DNA from: an uncultured Oscillospiraceae bacterium
Lineage (GTDB): Bacteria > Bacillota > Clostridia > Oscillospirales > Oscillospiraceae
DNA: 37,874 nt
Assembly (NCBI GenBank): GCA_947625965.1
Contig: CANQQO010000014.1
Location: 1-37,874 of the forward strand
Direction: 5' to 3'
Position 1 is the stretch's first letter, and each line of letters opens with the position of its first letter. The translations under genes and the position numbers were made by a program. The notes under the pieces are model-generated. The model had not been told where the DNA came from. It did no database searches and worked only from the letters and a program-made list of their open reading frames with translations. Positions 8,370-16,464 of the stretch are shown here, piece by piece.

Positions 8370-8878
8370 TTTATCTCATCGGCGGCCCCACCCACACGGG
8401 CAAGACGGTCCTTGCCCAGCGGATATTGGATGCGTACCGCGTTCCCTACCTGTCCATGGACCACCTGAAGATGGGCCTGATCCGCAGCGGCCAAACCGGT
8501 CTCACCCCCATGGACGGCGAAGCGCTCACCGAATACCTCTGGCCCATCGTCCGGGAAATGGTCAAGACCGCCATTGAAAACCGCCAAAGCATGACGGTGG
8601 AGGGCTGTTACCTTCCCTATACCTGGGCAAGGGATTTTGCCCCCGAATACCGGAAGGAGATCAAGGGCCTGTTTCTGATCATGAGTGACGATTACATTCG
8701 GACCCATTTTTCGGACATCCTCGCCCACGCGAACGACATCGAACGCCGCCTGGATGACAGTGCGCTTACGCGGGCGTCCCTCCTGCGGGACAACCGGGAG
8801 GCTCTGGCCCAGTGCCAGGCCCATGGCGCGGCCTATCATCTGATCGACGGCGAATATGCCGTCCCCCTTCCGGAATAA
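8366..8878 (+). CDS. Small P-loop NTPase, kinase-like
   Basis: A 170-residue protein that starts MIYLIGGPTHTGKTVLAQ, giving a Walker A motif (GPTHTGKT) at residues 7-14 as in small-molecule kinases of the adenylate/phosphoglycerate kinase superfamily. Later segments include SMDHLKMGL and TVEGCYLP, which fit substrate-binding and Walker B-like strands. The frame is open back to 8207, but the ATG at 8366 overlaps the GNAT stop (ATGA) and begins the domain exactly. The substrate is not identifiable; a drug phosphotransferase or a nucleotide/sugar kinase would both fit. It is the last gene of the exporter operon. Confidence 0.75.
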   Translation: MIYLIGGPTHTGKTVLAQRILDAYRVPYLSMDHLKMGLIRSGQTGLTPMDGEALTEYLWPIVREMVKTAIENRQSMTVEGCYLPYTWARDFAPEYRKEIKGLFLIMSDDYIRTHFSDILAHANDIERRLDDSALTRASLLRDNREALAQCQAHGAAYHLIDGEYAVPLPE

Positions 8879-8882
8879 CAAA

Positions 8883-8907
8883 GGCCCCGGCTGGGTAAGC
8901 CGGGGCC
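8883..8907 (-). terminator. Terminator of the yajC transcript, between converging genes
   Basis: A 10-bp perfect GC-rich stem (8883-8892 with 8898-8907). On the minus strand it is followed by TTTGTTATT, so it mainly terminates yajC; the plus side has little T. It lies between the convergent kinase-like gene and yajC. Confidence 0.75.
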
Positions 8908-8922
8908 CGGTATTTGGGGGGA

Positions 8923-9315
8923 TCACTTCTCCTTGGCGGCCTTCTTGGCGGCCTTGGCCTTTGCCTTGGCCTCCTGGGCCTTCTTGGCCTCCTCCTTGGC
9001 TGCCGCGGCGGCGGTTTCGTTGGAGGAGATGGCCCACTTGGCAAACTCGATGCGGACCTGGTCCGCGCCGGTCTCCAGGACGATCTTATCCTCCTTCACA
9101 TGGACCACCTTGCCGACAATGCCGCCGATGGTGGTGATCTCGTCGCCCACCTTTACGGCGGAACGCATTTCCTCCGCTTCCTTCTTCCGCTTGTTCTCAG
9201 GGCGGATCAGCAGGAAGTAGAAGACGGCCAGCATCAGCACCAGCATGATCACGGTGCTCATCATGCTCGCGCCGGGATCAACGGCCGCTCCGGTGGTCTC
9301 CAGAAAATACAGCAT
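8923..9315 (-). CDS. yajC: Preprotein translocase accessory subunit YajC
   Basis: YajC is a small single-pass membrane protein that associates with SecDF-SecYEG. The 130-residue product has one transmembrane helix near residues 19-39 (MSTVIMLVLMLAVFYFLLIRP, one residue longer than quoted elsewhere only in context), the conserved RPENKRKKE segment just after it, and the cytosolic VKVGDEITTIGGIVG motif. The C-terminal 35 residues are an Ala/Lys/Glu-rich tail of low complexity, longer than in E. coli. It lies downstream of tgt, a common arrangement (tgt-yajC), with its own promoter in the 65-nt gap. Confidence 0.94.
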   Translation of the reverse strand: MLYFLETTGAAVDPGASMMSTVIMLVLMLAVFYFLLIRPENKRKKEAEEMRSAVKVGDEITTIGGIVGKVVHVKEDKIVLETGADQVRIEFAKWAISSNETAAAAAKEEAKKAQEAKAKAKAAKKAAKEK

Positions 9316-9345
9316 AGCAATTCTCCTTCGTGTTAGTCTTTTTTC

Positions 9346-9373
9346 ATTATACCATCGATTGGAAAAAATGCAA
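9346..9373 (-). promoter_or_regulatory. Promoter of yajC
   Basis: On the minus strand: -35 TTGCAT (9368-9373), a 16-nt spacer and a perfect -10 TATAAT (9346-9351) preceded by TGG. AAGGAG then lies just before the yajC start. Confidence 0.7.
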
Positions 9374-9380
9374 GGAAAAT

Positions 9381-10511
9381 CTAGATCCTTCGGCTCAGTT
9401 TTTCCGAATATTCCCGGCGGAAAGCCTCAAACCGCCCCTCGTCCAGAGCCTGGCGGATCTTTTCCAGGAGCTTGTTGTAAAAATAGAGATTGTGCAGGAC
9501 CCCCAGCCGCATGGCCAGCATTTCCTCCGCGATAAACAAGTGCCGCAGGTAGGCCCGGGAGTACCGGCGGCAGACGGGGCAGTCGCACTGGGGGTCCACC
9601 GGGCCGCTGTCTAACTGGTACTTGGCGTTTTTCAGGTTGATGGCCCCCTCCCAGGTGTAGAGCCGGGCATGGCGGGCGTTCCGGGCGGGCATGACGCAGT
9701 CAAAAAAGTCGATGCCCCGGGCAACGCCCTCGATGATATTGCTGGGGGTTCCCACGCCCATCAAATAGCGGGGCCGGTCCTTTGGCATATGGGGCTCCAC
9801 CGCTTCAATGATCTCATACATCGTCTCGGTGCTCTCGCCCACCGCCAGGCCGCCGATGGCGTACCCGGGCAGGTCCAGGCCGGCGATTTGCTTCATATGC
9901 TCCACCCGCAGGTCGGCGTAGGTGCCCCCCTGATTGATGCCCCAGAGCATTTGCTTTGGGTTGAGGGTGTCCGGCAGAGCGTTTAACCGGGTATTTTCCG
10001 CCTTGCACCGGACCAGCCAGCGGTAGGTCCTGTCTATACTCTGCTTTACATAATCCCTCGGCGCCGGGTTTTCGATGCACTCATCGAAGGCCATGCAGAT
10101 GTCGGACCCCAGATTCGACTGGATCCGCATACTCTCCTCCGGCCCCATAAAAATGCGATGCCCGTCGATGTGGGAGGCGAAGGTGACGCCCTCCTCTTTG
10201 ATCTTCCGCAGCCCGGCCAGGGAGAACACCTGGAAGCCCCCGGAGTCCGTCAAAATGGGTCCGCTCCAGGTGATGAATTTGTGAAGCCCGCCCAGGGCCT
10301 TCACATTCTCGTCCCCGGGCCGGAGATGGAGGTGGTAGGTGTTGGACAGCTCCACCTGGCAGCCGATCTCCTCCAGGTCCTTGGCGCTGAGAGCGCCCTT
10401 GATGGCCCCCTGGGTGCCGACGTTCATAAAGACCGGGGTCTGGACCGTTCCATGGGCGCAGGTGAACACCCCCCGCCGGGCCCGGCCCTCGGTTTTCAGC
10501 AACTCAAACAT
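9381..10511 (-). CDS. tgt: tRNA-guanine transglycosylase (queuine/preQ1)
   Basis: Tgt exchanges G34 for preQ1 in tRNAs with GUN anticodons. The 376-residue length is standard. Visible motifs are TDSGGFQVFSL with the catalytic D89, GGLAVGE, and FDCVMPARNARHARLYT with the nucleophilic Asp. The zinc site CDCPVC is followed by the distal His in the AMRLGVLHNL segment. The frame is open upstream to 10706, but the ATG at 10511 gives the family N-terminus (MFELLKTEGRARRG) with an AAAGGA ribosome binding site. Its start lies inside the end of the upstream acetyltransferase gene (8-nt overlap). Confidence 0.96.
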   Translation of the reverse strand: MFELLKTEGRARRGVFTCAHGTVQTPVFMNVGTQGAIKGALSAKDLEEIGCQVELSNTYHLHLRPGDENVKALGGLHKFITWSGPILTDSGGFQVFSLAGLRKIKEEGVTFASHIDGHRIFMGPEESMRIQSNLGSDICMAFDECIENPAPRDYVKQSIDRTYRWLVRCKAENTRLNALPDTLNPKQMLWGINQGGTYADLRVEHMKQIAGLDLPGYAIGGLAVGESTETMYEIIEAVEPHMPKDRPRYLMGVGTPSNIIEGVARGIDFFDCVMPARNARHARLYTWEGAINLKNAKYQLDSGPVDPQCDCPVCRRYSRAYLRHLFIAEEMLAMRLGVLHNLYFYNKLLEKIRQALDEGRFEAFRREYSEKLSRRI

Positions 10512-11076
10512 GGTATTCCTTTCTTTTTCTCGGATTATAGCGGACATAGAGCCGGGTCCGCTCCACCGTCCCCAGCTGGGTCCGGTAGGCGACCTCCTTC
10601 CAGAAGGTAAAGCCACACTTCTCGACGACCCTTTGGCTCTGCCGGTTCCAGGAAAAGTGCCCGCAGGTGAGAAAGTCATAATTCCAGACCTGGAAACAGT
10701 GGTCAATTACCGCCTTTACCGCCTCGGGCATCAGCCCCCGGCCCCACCAGTCCTTTCCCAGAACGTAGCCGATCTCCCGGCCCAGCATGGCCGGCTCCGG
10801 GTCCTCCGACCTTTCCAGACGTTCCAGGCCCAAGGAGCCCACCACGCGCCCAGTCTCCTTCAAAACCAGGGCGAAGGTCTTTTTCTCGTCGATAAACCGC
10901 CGGAGGACCGCCCGGGAGACCTCCCGGTTCTCATGGGGCTGCCAGCCGGCCATCTGGCCCACGCCGTCTACGCTGGCGTAGGCGAAAAAGCCCTCCAGAT
11001 CCGTCTCCTCCCAGGGCCTGAGCAGGAGCCTGGGCGTCTCCAGCCGCACATGGGTCACATCTACGGGTGCGTCCAT
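10504..11076 (-). CDS. GNAT acetyltransferase, RimJ/RimL type
   Basis: A 190-residue GNAT protein of the RimJ/RimL class: the N-terminal LETPRLLLRPWEETDLE signature, EIGYVLGKDWWGRGLMPEAV as the acetyl-CoA region, and NRQSQRVVEKCGF near the end. Family members acetylate ribosomal proteins or small amines; the target here is unknown. The ATG at 11076 is preferred; a GTG three bases upstream is possible. A GGAAAGGAAGAGA ribosome binding site precedes it. It is the first gene of the acetyltransferase-tgt transcript and overlaps tgt by 8 nt. Confidence 0.87.
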   Translation of the reverse strand: MDAPVDVTHVRLETPRLLLRPWEETDLEGFFAYASVDGVGQMAGWQPHENREVSRAVLRRFIDEKKTFALVLKETGRVVGSLGLERLERSEDPEPAMLGREIGYVLGKDWWGRGLMPEAVKAVIDHCFQVWNYDFLTCGHFSWNRQSQRVVEKCGFTFWKEVAYRTQLGTVERTRLYVRYNPRKRKEYHV

Positions 11077-11103
11077 CACATTCTCTTCCTTTCCTTTCTT
11101 TTC

Positions 11104-11132
11104 AATATAGCCGAAAATGGAAGGGCTGTCAA
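11104..11132 (-). promoter_or_regulatory. Promoter of the acetyltransferase-tgt operon
   Basis: On the minus strand: -35 TTGACA (11127-11132), a 17-nt spacer and -10 TATATT (11104-11109). It is back to back with the pncB promoter. Confidence 0.82.
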
Positions 11133-11142
11133 GAAAAAAAGA

Positions 11143-11171
11143 TTGCTATTTCGCGCGCTTTGCCTTATAAT
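11143..11171 (+). promoter_or_regulatory. Promoter of pncB
   Basis: -35 TTGCTA (11143-11148), a 17-nt spacer and a perfect -10 TATAAT (11166-11171). GAGGTG then precedes the pncB ATG. The two divergent promoters are only 10 bp apart, so they may share regulation. Confidence 0.8.
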
Positions 11172-11203
11172 AAGAAAAATGCCAAAATTCGAGGTGCTTC
11201 ATC

Positions 11204-12658
11204 ATGGCAACGAATCAAAAGCTCAATCTCACCATGCTCTGCGACTTCTACGAGCTGACCATGGGCAACGGCTACTTTGAAAAGGGCTACGGCGACCAGA
11301 TCTGCTACTTTGACGTGTTCTTCCGCCAGTGCCCCGACGGGGGCGGCTTCGCCATTGCCGCCGGCCTTGAACAGATCGTGGACTATATCCGGGATCTCCA
11401 CTTCACTCCGGAGGACATCGAATATCTGCGGAGCCGGAAGCTGTTTTCCGACGCGTTTCTCGCGTACCTTGCGGATTTTCGCTTCACCGGCGACATCTGG
11501 GCCGTGCCGGAGGGGACCCCCATCTTCCCCAAGGAGCCGATCCTCACGGTCCGGGCCCCGGCCATCGAGGCCCAGCTCATCGAGACCTTCCTGCTGCTCA
11601 GCGTGAACCATCAGAGCCTCATCGCCACCAAGGCCAACCGGGTGGTCCGGGCGGCCCAGGGCCGGACGGTGCTGGAATTCGGCTCCCGCCGGGCTCAGGG
11701 GGCGGACGCGGCCATTCTGGGCGCCCGCGCGGCCTACATCGGCGGCTGCAACGGCACCGCCTGCACCATCTCCGACCAGCTCTACGGCGTCTACGCCGGA
11801 GGTACCATGGCCCACGCCTGGGTCCAGATGTTCGACACGGAGTACGAAGCCTTTAAGGCCTACTGCGAGCTCTATCCCCACAACGCCACCCTCCTGGTGG
11901 ACACTTACAACACCCTCCGCTCCGGCGTTCCCAACGCCATTCGGGCCTTCAACGAGGTCCTAAAGCCCCTGGGCATCGAGGACTGCGGCATCCGCCTGGA
12001 CTCCGGCGACATGACCTACCTGACCCAGCAGGCCCGGAAAATGCTGGACCAGGCGGGCTGGACCAAGTGCAAGATCTCCGTCTCCAACTCCTTGGACGAG
12101 TATATCATCCAGGACATCCTCCGCCAGGGGGCCAAGATCGATATGTTCGGCGTGGGCGAACGGCTGATCACCGCCCGCAGCGAGCCGGTCTTCGGCGGCG
12201 TCTACAAGCTGGCGGCGGTGGAAAAGCCCGACGGCCGCATCGAGCCCAAGATCAAGATCTCCGAGAACGTGGGCAAGATCACCAACCCCCACTTCAAGAA
12301 GCTCTACCGTTTCTTCGGCAAGGACACCGGAAAGGCCATCGCCGACTACCTCTGCGTCTACGACGAGACGGTGGACGACTCCGGCGAGCTGGAGATCTTC
12401 GACCCCGAGGCCACCTGGAAGCGGAAGAAGGTCTACAATTTTGAGGCCAAAGAGCTTCAGGTCCCCATTTTCCAGGGCGGCAAGCTGGTCTACCAGTGCC
12501 CCGGCCTGGAGGAAATTCGGAACTACTGTCTGTCCCAGGTGGACAAGCTCTGGGATGAGGTCAAGCGGTTCGACAATCCCCAGACATATTATGTTGACCT
12601 CTCCCAAAAGCTCTGGGACATCCGCGATCAGCTCCTAAAGAGCAACGGGAAGGTATGA
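11204..12658 (+). CDS. pncB: Nicotinate phosphoribosyltransferase
   Basis: This enzyme converts nicotinate and PRPP to nicotinate mononucleotide in NAD salvage. The 484-residue protein is of the long Gram-positive type. It shows LTMLCDFYELTMGNGY at the N-terminus, EFGSRRAQG, GTMAHAWVQMF with the phosphorylatable H204, and IRLDSGDMTYLT near the PRPP site. It has its own consensus promoter. The stop overlaps the start of a 6-TM protein gene by 4 nt. Confidence 0.95.
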   Translation: MATNQKLNLTMLCDFYELTMGNGYFEKGYGDQICYFDVFFRQCPDGGGFAIAAGLEQIVDYIRDLHFTPEDIEYLRSRKLFSDAFLAYLADFRFTGDIWAVPEGTPIFPKEPILTVRAPAIEAQLIETFLLLSVNHQSLIATKANRVVRAAQGRTVLEFGSRRAQGADAAILGARAAYIGGCNGTACTISDQLYGVYAGGTMAHAWVQMFDTEYEAFKAYCELYPHNATLLVDTYNTLRSGVPNAIRAFNEVLKPLGIEDCGIRLDSGDMTYLTQQARKMLDQAGWTKCKISVSNSLDEYIIQDILRQGAKIDMFGVGERLITARSEPVFGGVYKLAAVEKPDGRIEPKIKISENVGKITNPHFKKLYRFFGKDTGKAIADYLCVYDETVDDSGELEIFDPEATWKRKKVYNFEAKELQVPIFQGGKLVYQCPGLEEIRNYCLSQVDKLWDEVKRFDNPQTYYVDLSQKLWDIRDQLLKSNGKV

Positions 12659-13173
12659 GACAGGGCAGAGCGGCCGAGATGGCTCTGGGCGGCGTCCTCG
12701 GGGCCTTCGCGGTGATGATCCAATATTTGGGCGGGTTCATTCCCATCGCCACCTATCTGTGTCCGGGTATTGCCATCCTGCTGTGCTGGGTGGTGGTCCG
12801 GCGCTGCGGGAACCGGGTGGCCTGGGCCTGGTATGCCGCCGTGGCGGTGCTGTCCCTGCTCCTGGGACCCAATAAGGAGGCGGCGGGCGTCTTCCTGGCC
12901 CTGGGCTACTACCCGATCCTAAAGCCCCGGCTGGACAAGGCTAAGTTGGGCATTCTGGGGAAGCTGCTGGTATTCAATGTCAGCATCTGCGCTTTTTATG
13001 GGGTGCTGATCTATTTCACGGGCCTGGAAGCGGTGATCGGCGAGAGTCCGGAGCTGGGCAACGCCATGCTGGTCATCCTGCTGGTCATGGGGAACATCAC
13101 CTTTTTCCTCCTGGACTACCTGCTGACCCTTCTGAACCGCCGGATGCGCCGGCGGGAAAAGACCGATGAATGA
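12655..13173 (+). CDS. Six-transmembrane protein, ECF S-component-like
   Basis: A 172-residue hydrophobic protein with about six predicted transmembrane segments, near residues 9-27, 29-50, 57-73, 79-92, 99-121 and 131-155, and a basic C-terminus. The size, helix count and N-terminal small-residue pattern resemble substrate-binding S components of ECF transporters, but no decisive motif is visible, so this is inference. Its ATG overlaps the pncB stop (ATGA), and an energizing EcfA1A2T module lies elsewhere in the window (26233-28752). A link to niacin uptake is therefore plausible. The GIY-YIG gene downstream overlaps it by 8 nt. Confidence 0.6.
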   Translation: MRQGRAAEMALGGVLGAFAVMIQYLGGFIPIATYLCPGIAILLCWVVVRRCGNRVAWAWYAAVAVLSLLLGPNKEAAGVFLALGYYPILKPRLDKAKLGILGKLLVFNVSICAFYGVLIYFTGLEAVIGESPELGNAMLVILLVMGNITFFLLDYLLTLLNRRMRRREKTDE

Positions 13174-13414
13174 TTGGTTTTTGTACATTTTGGAATGTGG
13201 GGACGGCAGTCTCTATACCGGCATTGCCCGGGACGTGGAGCGCCGTCTGGAAGCCCACAGGTCGGGCCGGGGCGCCAAGTACACCCGGGGCCGGGGACCC
13301 CTGACCCTGCGCTACACCGAGCGCTGCGGCACCCACAGCCAGGCCCTTCGCCGGGAGCTGGCAGTGAAAGCCCTGAGCCGGGAGGAAAAACTGGCCCTGT
13401 GCGGACAAAAATAA
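13166..13414 (+). CDS. GIY-YIG nuclease-fold protein, UPF0213/YhbQ-like
   Basis: An 82-residue single-domain GIY-YIG protein: WFLYILECGDGSLYTGIA supplies the two core strands, with YIL and YTG in place of GIY and YIG. It is followed by the catalytic Arg region RDVERRLEAHRSG and GAKYTRGRGP. This matches the short stand-alone YhbQ/UPF0213 family, whose cellular role is poorly known (DNA repair or nuclease). It overlaps the upstream membrane protein gene by 8 nt and ends the pncB operon before a bidirectional terminator. Confidence 0.9.
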   Translation: MNDWFLYILECGDGSLYTGIARDVERRLEAHRSGRGAKYTRGRGPLTLRYTERCGTHSQALRRELAVKALSREEKLALCGQK

Positions 13415-13454
13415 GCCGGAAGGGGAGGGCCGAGGCAGCTCTGAATAAAACATA

Positions 13455-13482
13455 AAAAGCAGGCGGTTTTCCGTCTGCTTTT
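13455..13482. terminator. Bidirectional terminator between converging operons
   Basis: A 12-bp stem (13455-13466 with 13471-13482, one G-T pair) starting in AAAA and ending in TTTT, with a TTTT loop. It can serve both the pncB operon (+) and the methyltransferase gene (-). Confidence 0.85.
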
Positions 13483-13541
13483 ATGCGTATAGAAGTGTGC
13501 ACAGCGGGACTGATCTTGCAGAAAAACGGGATTTTCCTGCC

Positions 13542-14333
13542 TTATGACCATTTCCGGCAAATATACAAAAGGTGGTTTGTATTTCCCAATAGCTCTCGTT
13601 TTTCGGAAAATGCCAAATACCACTGCGCAAGAGCCTTGAAATCTTCATCGGAAAGGGAAAAATCGGGGCGCTTTTCAATTGGCTCCAAAAGGCCGTCCAC
13701 TCCTGTTGTCGTAAGCCAATCGACCGGCTTATCCTGAAACAGTCCTTCAAACTCTGTCACATCATAACCTGTAAAGAGCTGTTCCTTAAAATGCCTCACC
13801 TTATAGTTATCCGTGAAGTTCTCGTTCTGTCCCGCTGCCCAGTTCCCGTAAAAGTAGTTTGCGTACATGATCGCAAACACAGAAATGAAAGCGAAAAACA
13901 GTACCCCGCCCGGCTTTGTGACCCGGATCGCCTCATTGATCGCTCGGTCCACTTCCTCTGCTTCATACAGGTGATACATGGGGCCGAGGAACAGAGTGAT
14001 ATCAAATGAGTTGTCGGCAAACCGGCTAAGGTCTGTGGCGTCCCCCTGATAGGATGTGATATTCTCCATTCCCTTGCTGTTCTCTCTGAGGACCGCCAGA
14101 TTGCTTTCAGCCAGTTCCACAGAAGTAACGTCCATTCCTTCTTTTGCAAGGGCAATGGAGTATCTGCCCGTCCCGGCGCCGACCTCAAGAACCTTGGAGC
14201 CTTTTGACGCATAACGGTGGATATAGGTCATGGTGGTATAAAACTCAAGCTGACCGTGCCGGGTCCTGTTCAGCCGCCCATCTTCTTCATATTGGTCATA
14301 ATAGCCGCTCACGATTTCTCTTCTGGTAGACAT
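13542..14333 (-). CDS. Class I SAM-dependent methyltransferase, lower GC than neighbours
   Basis: A 263-residue class I methyltransferase. Motif I is VLEVGAGTGRYSIALA, motif II SVELAESNL, and NSFDITLFLGPMYHLY fits motif IV. The substrate is unknown; the fold and the C-terminal half resemble small-molecule methyltransferases. The start at 14333 is chosen because AAGGAG lies 9-14 nt upstream; an in-frame ATG at 14354 has none. Its base composition is visibly lower in GC (about half) than the flanking genes (about two thirds), which suggests recent acquisition. It lies 23 nt after the Met gamma-lyase-family gene and may be co-transcribed with it. Confidence 0.86.
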   Translation of the reverse strand: MSTRREIVSGYYDQYEEDGRLNRTRHGQLEFYTTMTYIHRYASKGSKVLEVGAGTGRYSIALAKEGMDVTSVELAESNLAVLRENSKGMENITSYQGDATDLSRFADNSFDITLFLGPMYHLYEAEEVDRAINEAIRVTKPGGVLFFAFISVFAIMYANYFYGNWAAGQNENFTDNYKVRHFKEQLFTGYDVTEFEGLFQDKPVDWLTTTGVDGLLEPIEKRPDFSLSDEDFKALAQWYLAFSEKRELLGNTNHLLYICRKWS

Positions 14334-14356
14334 TTCCGCCGCTCCTTCCGGCATTT

Positions 14357-15637
14357 TTACAGGGTGGCCAGTCCCGCCTCCACCAGCTTTTGCAGGCTCA
14401 GCAGGATGCCCAGCTTGGCGTGGTACCAGGTCAGGCCCCCCTGGAAGTACACCGCGTAGGGAGGCCGGATGGGCCCGTCGGCGGACAGCTCGATGGACGA
14501 GCCCTGGACGAAGGCCCCCGCCGCCATGATGACCGGGTCCTCATATCCCGGCATATCCCAGGGCAGGGGACTGGCAAAGGAATCCACCGGCGCGGCGGCC
14601 TGGATGCCCCGGCAGAAGGCCACCATGGCCTGCTCGCTCCCCAGCTCTACCGCCTGGATGATGTCATGGCGGGGTTCCGCCGCGCTAGGGACGCAGGCAA
14701 AGCCCAGGGGCTCGTAGAGATTGGCGGCGAAGATGGCCCCTTTCTCCGCTCCGGCGACGACTGTGGGGGCCAGGAACAGCCCCTGATACAGCGCCGGCAG
14801 CAGCCCCAGATTGGCCCCCACCTCCTGGCCCAGGCCCGGGGCGGAGAGCCGGTAGGCGCAGCGGCGGACGCAGGGCTCCGTGCCGCAGATGTAGCCTCCG
14901 ATGGGGGCCAGGCCGCCGCCGGGATTTTTGATGAGGGACCCCACCACCATGTCCGCCCCCACGTCGGAGGGCTCCATGGTCTCCACGAACTCGCCGTAGC
15001 AGTTGTCCACCATGCAGATCACGTCGGGCTTGATCCCTTTGACAAAGGCGATCAGCTCCCCGATCTGTGCCACGGAGAAGGAGGGTCGGGTGGCGTACCC
15101 CTTGGACCGCTGGATGGTGACGAGCTTGGTCTTCTCTCCGATGGCGGCCCGGATGCCGTCAAAGTCGAAGCCGCCGTCCGGCAGCAGGTCCACCTGGCGG
15201 TAGGTGACCCCGTACTCCGCCAGGGAGCAGGGGCTCTCCCGGATGCCGATGACCTCCTGCAAGGTGTCGTAGGGCGCGCCAACGGGGGAGAGCAGTTCGT
15301 CTCCCGGAAGGAGGTTGGCGCCCAGCGCCAGGGCCAGGGCGTGGGTGCCGCAGGTGATCTGGGGCCGCACCAGGGCGGCCTGGGTGTGAAACACGTCGGC
15401 GTAGACTCGTTCCAGGGTGTCCCGGCCCACATCGTCGTAGCCGTAGCCGGTGGTGGCGGCGAAGCAGGCGGCGGAGACCCGGTTCTTCTGCATGGCGGCC
15501 AGGACCTTGCCTTGATTGTACTCCGCGATCTCATCGATCCCCCGGAACCGGTCCTTCAGCCGGTCCAGGGCGGCCTGACCGTAGGCCAAAACGCCCGGGG
15601 AGACCCCCAGGGTGCCATACATTTCCGTCAAATCCAT
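14357..15637 (-). CDS. Methionine gamma-lyase family PLP enzyme (YnbB/aluminium-resistance type)
   Basis: A 426-residue fold-type I PLP enzyme of the Met_gamma_lyase family (YnbB; formerly 'aluminium resistance protein'). Visible features are TTGYGYDDVGRDTLE near the N-terminus, CGTHALALAL at the PLP phosphate region, MVDNCYGEFVE with the PLP-ring Asp, and SLIKNPGGGLAP with the Schiff-base Lys. The reaction of this subfamily is not well established. The ATG at 15637 is chosen for its GAGAGG ribosome binding site and family-like N-terminus (MDLTEMYGTLGVSP); the frame is open up to 15703. It follows the terminator after rplA. Confidence 0.9.
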   Translation of the reverse strand: MDLTEMYGTLGVSPGVLAYGQAALDRLKDRFRGIDEIAEYNQGKVLAAMQKNRVSAACFAATTGYGYDDVGRDTLERVYADVFHTQAALVRPQITCGTHALALALGANLLPGDELLSPVGAPYDTLQEVIGIRESPCSLAEYGVTYRQVDLLPDGGFDFDGIRAAIGEKTKLVTIQRSKGYATRPSFSVAQIGELIAFVKGIKPDVICMVDNCYGEFVETMEPSDVGADMVVGSLIKNPGGGLAPIGGYICGTEPCVRRCAYRLSAPGLGQEVGANLGLLPALYQGLFLAPTVVAGAEKGAIFAANLYEPLGFACVPSAAEPRHDIIQAVELGSEQAMVAFCRGIQAAAPVDSFASPLPWDMPGYEDPVIMAAGAFVQGSSIELSADGPIRPPYAVYFQGGLTWYHAKLGILLSLQKLVEAGLATL

Positions 15638-15665
15638 GTCTAACCTCTCAAAATCAGAAAAGGAA

Positions 15666-15692
15666 TCTCCCGGAAGCGCCGCTTCCGGGAGA
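15666..15692 (-). terminator. Terminator of the rpmG-secE-nusG-rplK-rplA operon
   Basis: A 13-bp perfect palindromic stem (15666-15678 with 15680-15692) beginning 8 nt after the rplA stop. On the minus strand ATTCCTTTTCTGA follows. Transcripts reading through would continue into the Met gamma-lyase-family gene. Confidence 0.75.
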
Positions 15693-15699
15693 CATTCGA

Positions 15700-16392
15700 T
15701 CAAGCGTACTTGGCCGTGCTGACCTTCACGCCGGGTCCCATGGTGGAGGCCACGACGCAGGAGCGGATATACTGGCCCTTGGCGGCGGCGGGCTTGGCCT
15801 TGATGACGGCCCGCACCAGGGTGTCCATGTTCTCCGTCAGCTTCTCGGTGCCGAAGGACACCTTGCCGATGGGGCAGTGGATGATGTTGGTCTTGTCCAG
15901 ACGGTACTCCACCTTACCGGCTTTGATCTCCTTGACGGCGGCGCCCACGTTGGGGGTGACGGTGCCGGCCTTGGGGGAGGGCATCAAGCCCTTGGGTCCC
16001 AGGATCCGGCCCAGACGGCCGACGATGCCCATCATGTCCGGGGAAGCGACCACCACGTCGAAGTCGAACCAGTTTTCCTTGGTGATTTTCTCCACCAGCT
16101 CCATGCCGCCGACATAGTCGGCGCCGGCCGCTTTGGCCTCCTCCACCCGGGCGTCCTTGGTGAAGACCAGGACCCGGCGGGTCTTGCCGGTGCCGTTGGG
16201 CAGGACCACGGCGCCGCGGACCTGCTGGTCGGCGTGACGGGAGTCCACGCCCAGCTTGATGTGGATCTCCACAGTCTCGTCAAACTTTGCCTTGGCGCCC
16301 TGGATCACCAGGCCCAGGGCCTCGCTGGGATCATATTGAACGGAGCGGTCGATCAGCTTCGCGCTCTCCTTGTACTTTTTACCTCTAAACAC
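15700..16392 (-). CDS. rplA: 50S ribosomal protein L1
   Basis: L1 forms the mobile L1 stalk of the large subunit and often represses its own operon. The 230-residue length is typical. Visible family motifs include [47 protein letters not shown], and the C-terminal [10 protein letters not shown]. The start is GTG at 16392, preceded by AAGGAGGATAAAATAA. It follows rplK by 72 nt. The usual next genes, rplJ and rplL, are absent here; a terminator follows. Confidence 0.97.
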   Translation of the reverse strand: MFRGKKYKESAKLIDRSVQYDPSEALGLVIQGAKAKFDETVEIHIKLGVDSRHADQQVRGAVVLPNGTGKTRRVLVFTKDARVEEAKAAGADYVGGMELVEKITKENWFDFDVVVASPDMMGIVGRLGRILGPKGLMPSPKAGTVTPNVGAAVKEIKAGKVEYRLDKTNIIHCPIGKVSFGTEKLTENMDTLVRAVIKAKPAAAKGQYIRSCVVASTMGPGVKVSTAKYA

Positions 16393-16464
16393 TTATTTTA
16401 TCCTCCTTATCGTGGTAATGCGGAAAAATCCTCCCACAAATTCCGGAAATCCCGGAGCGGTTCA

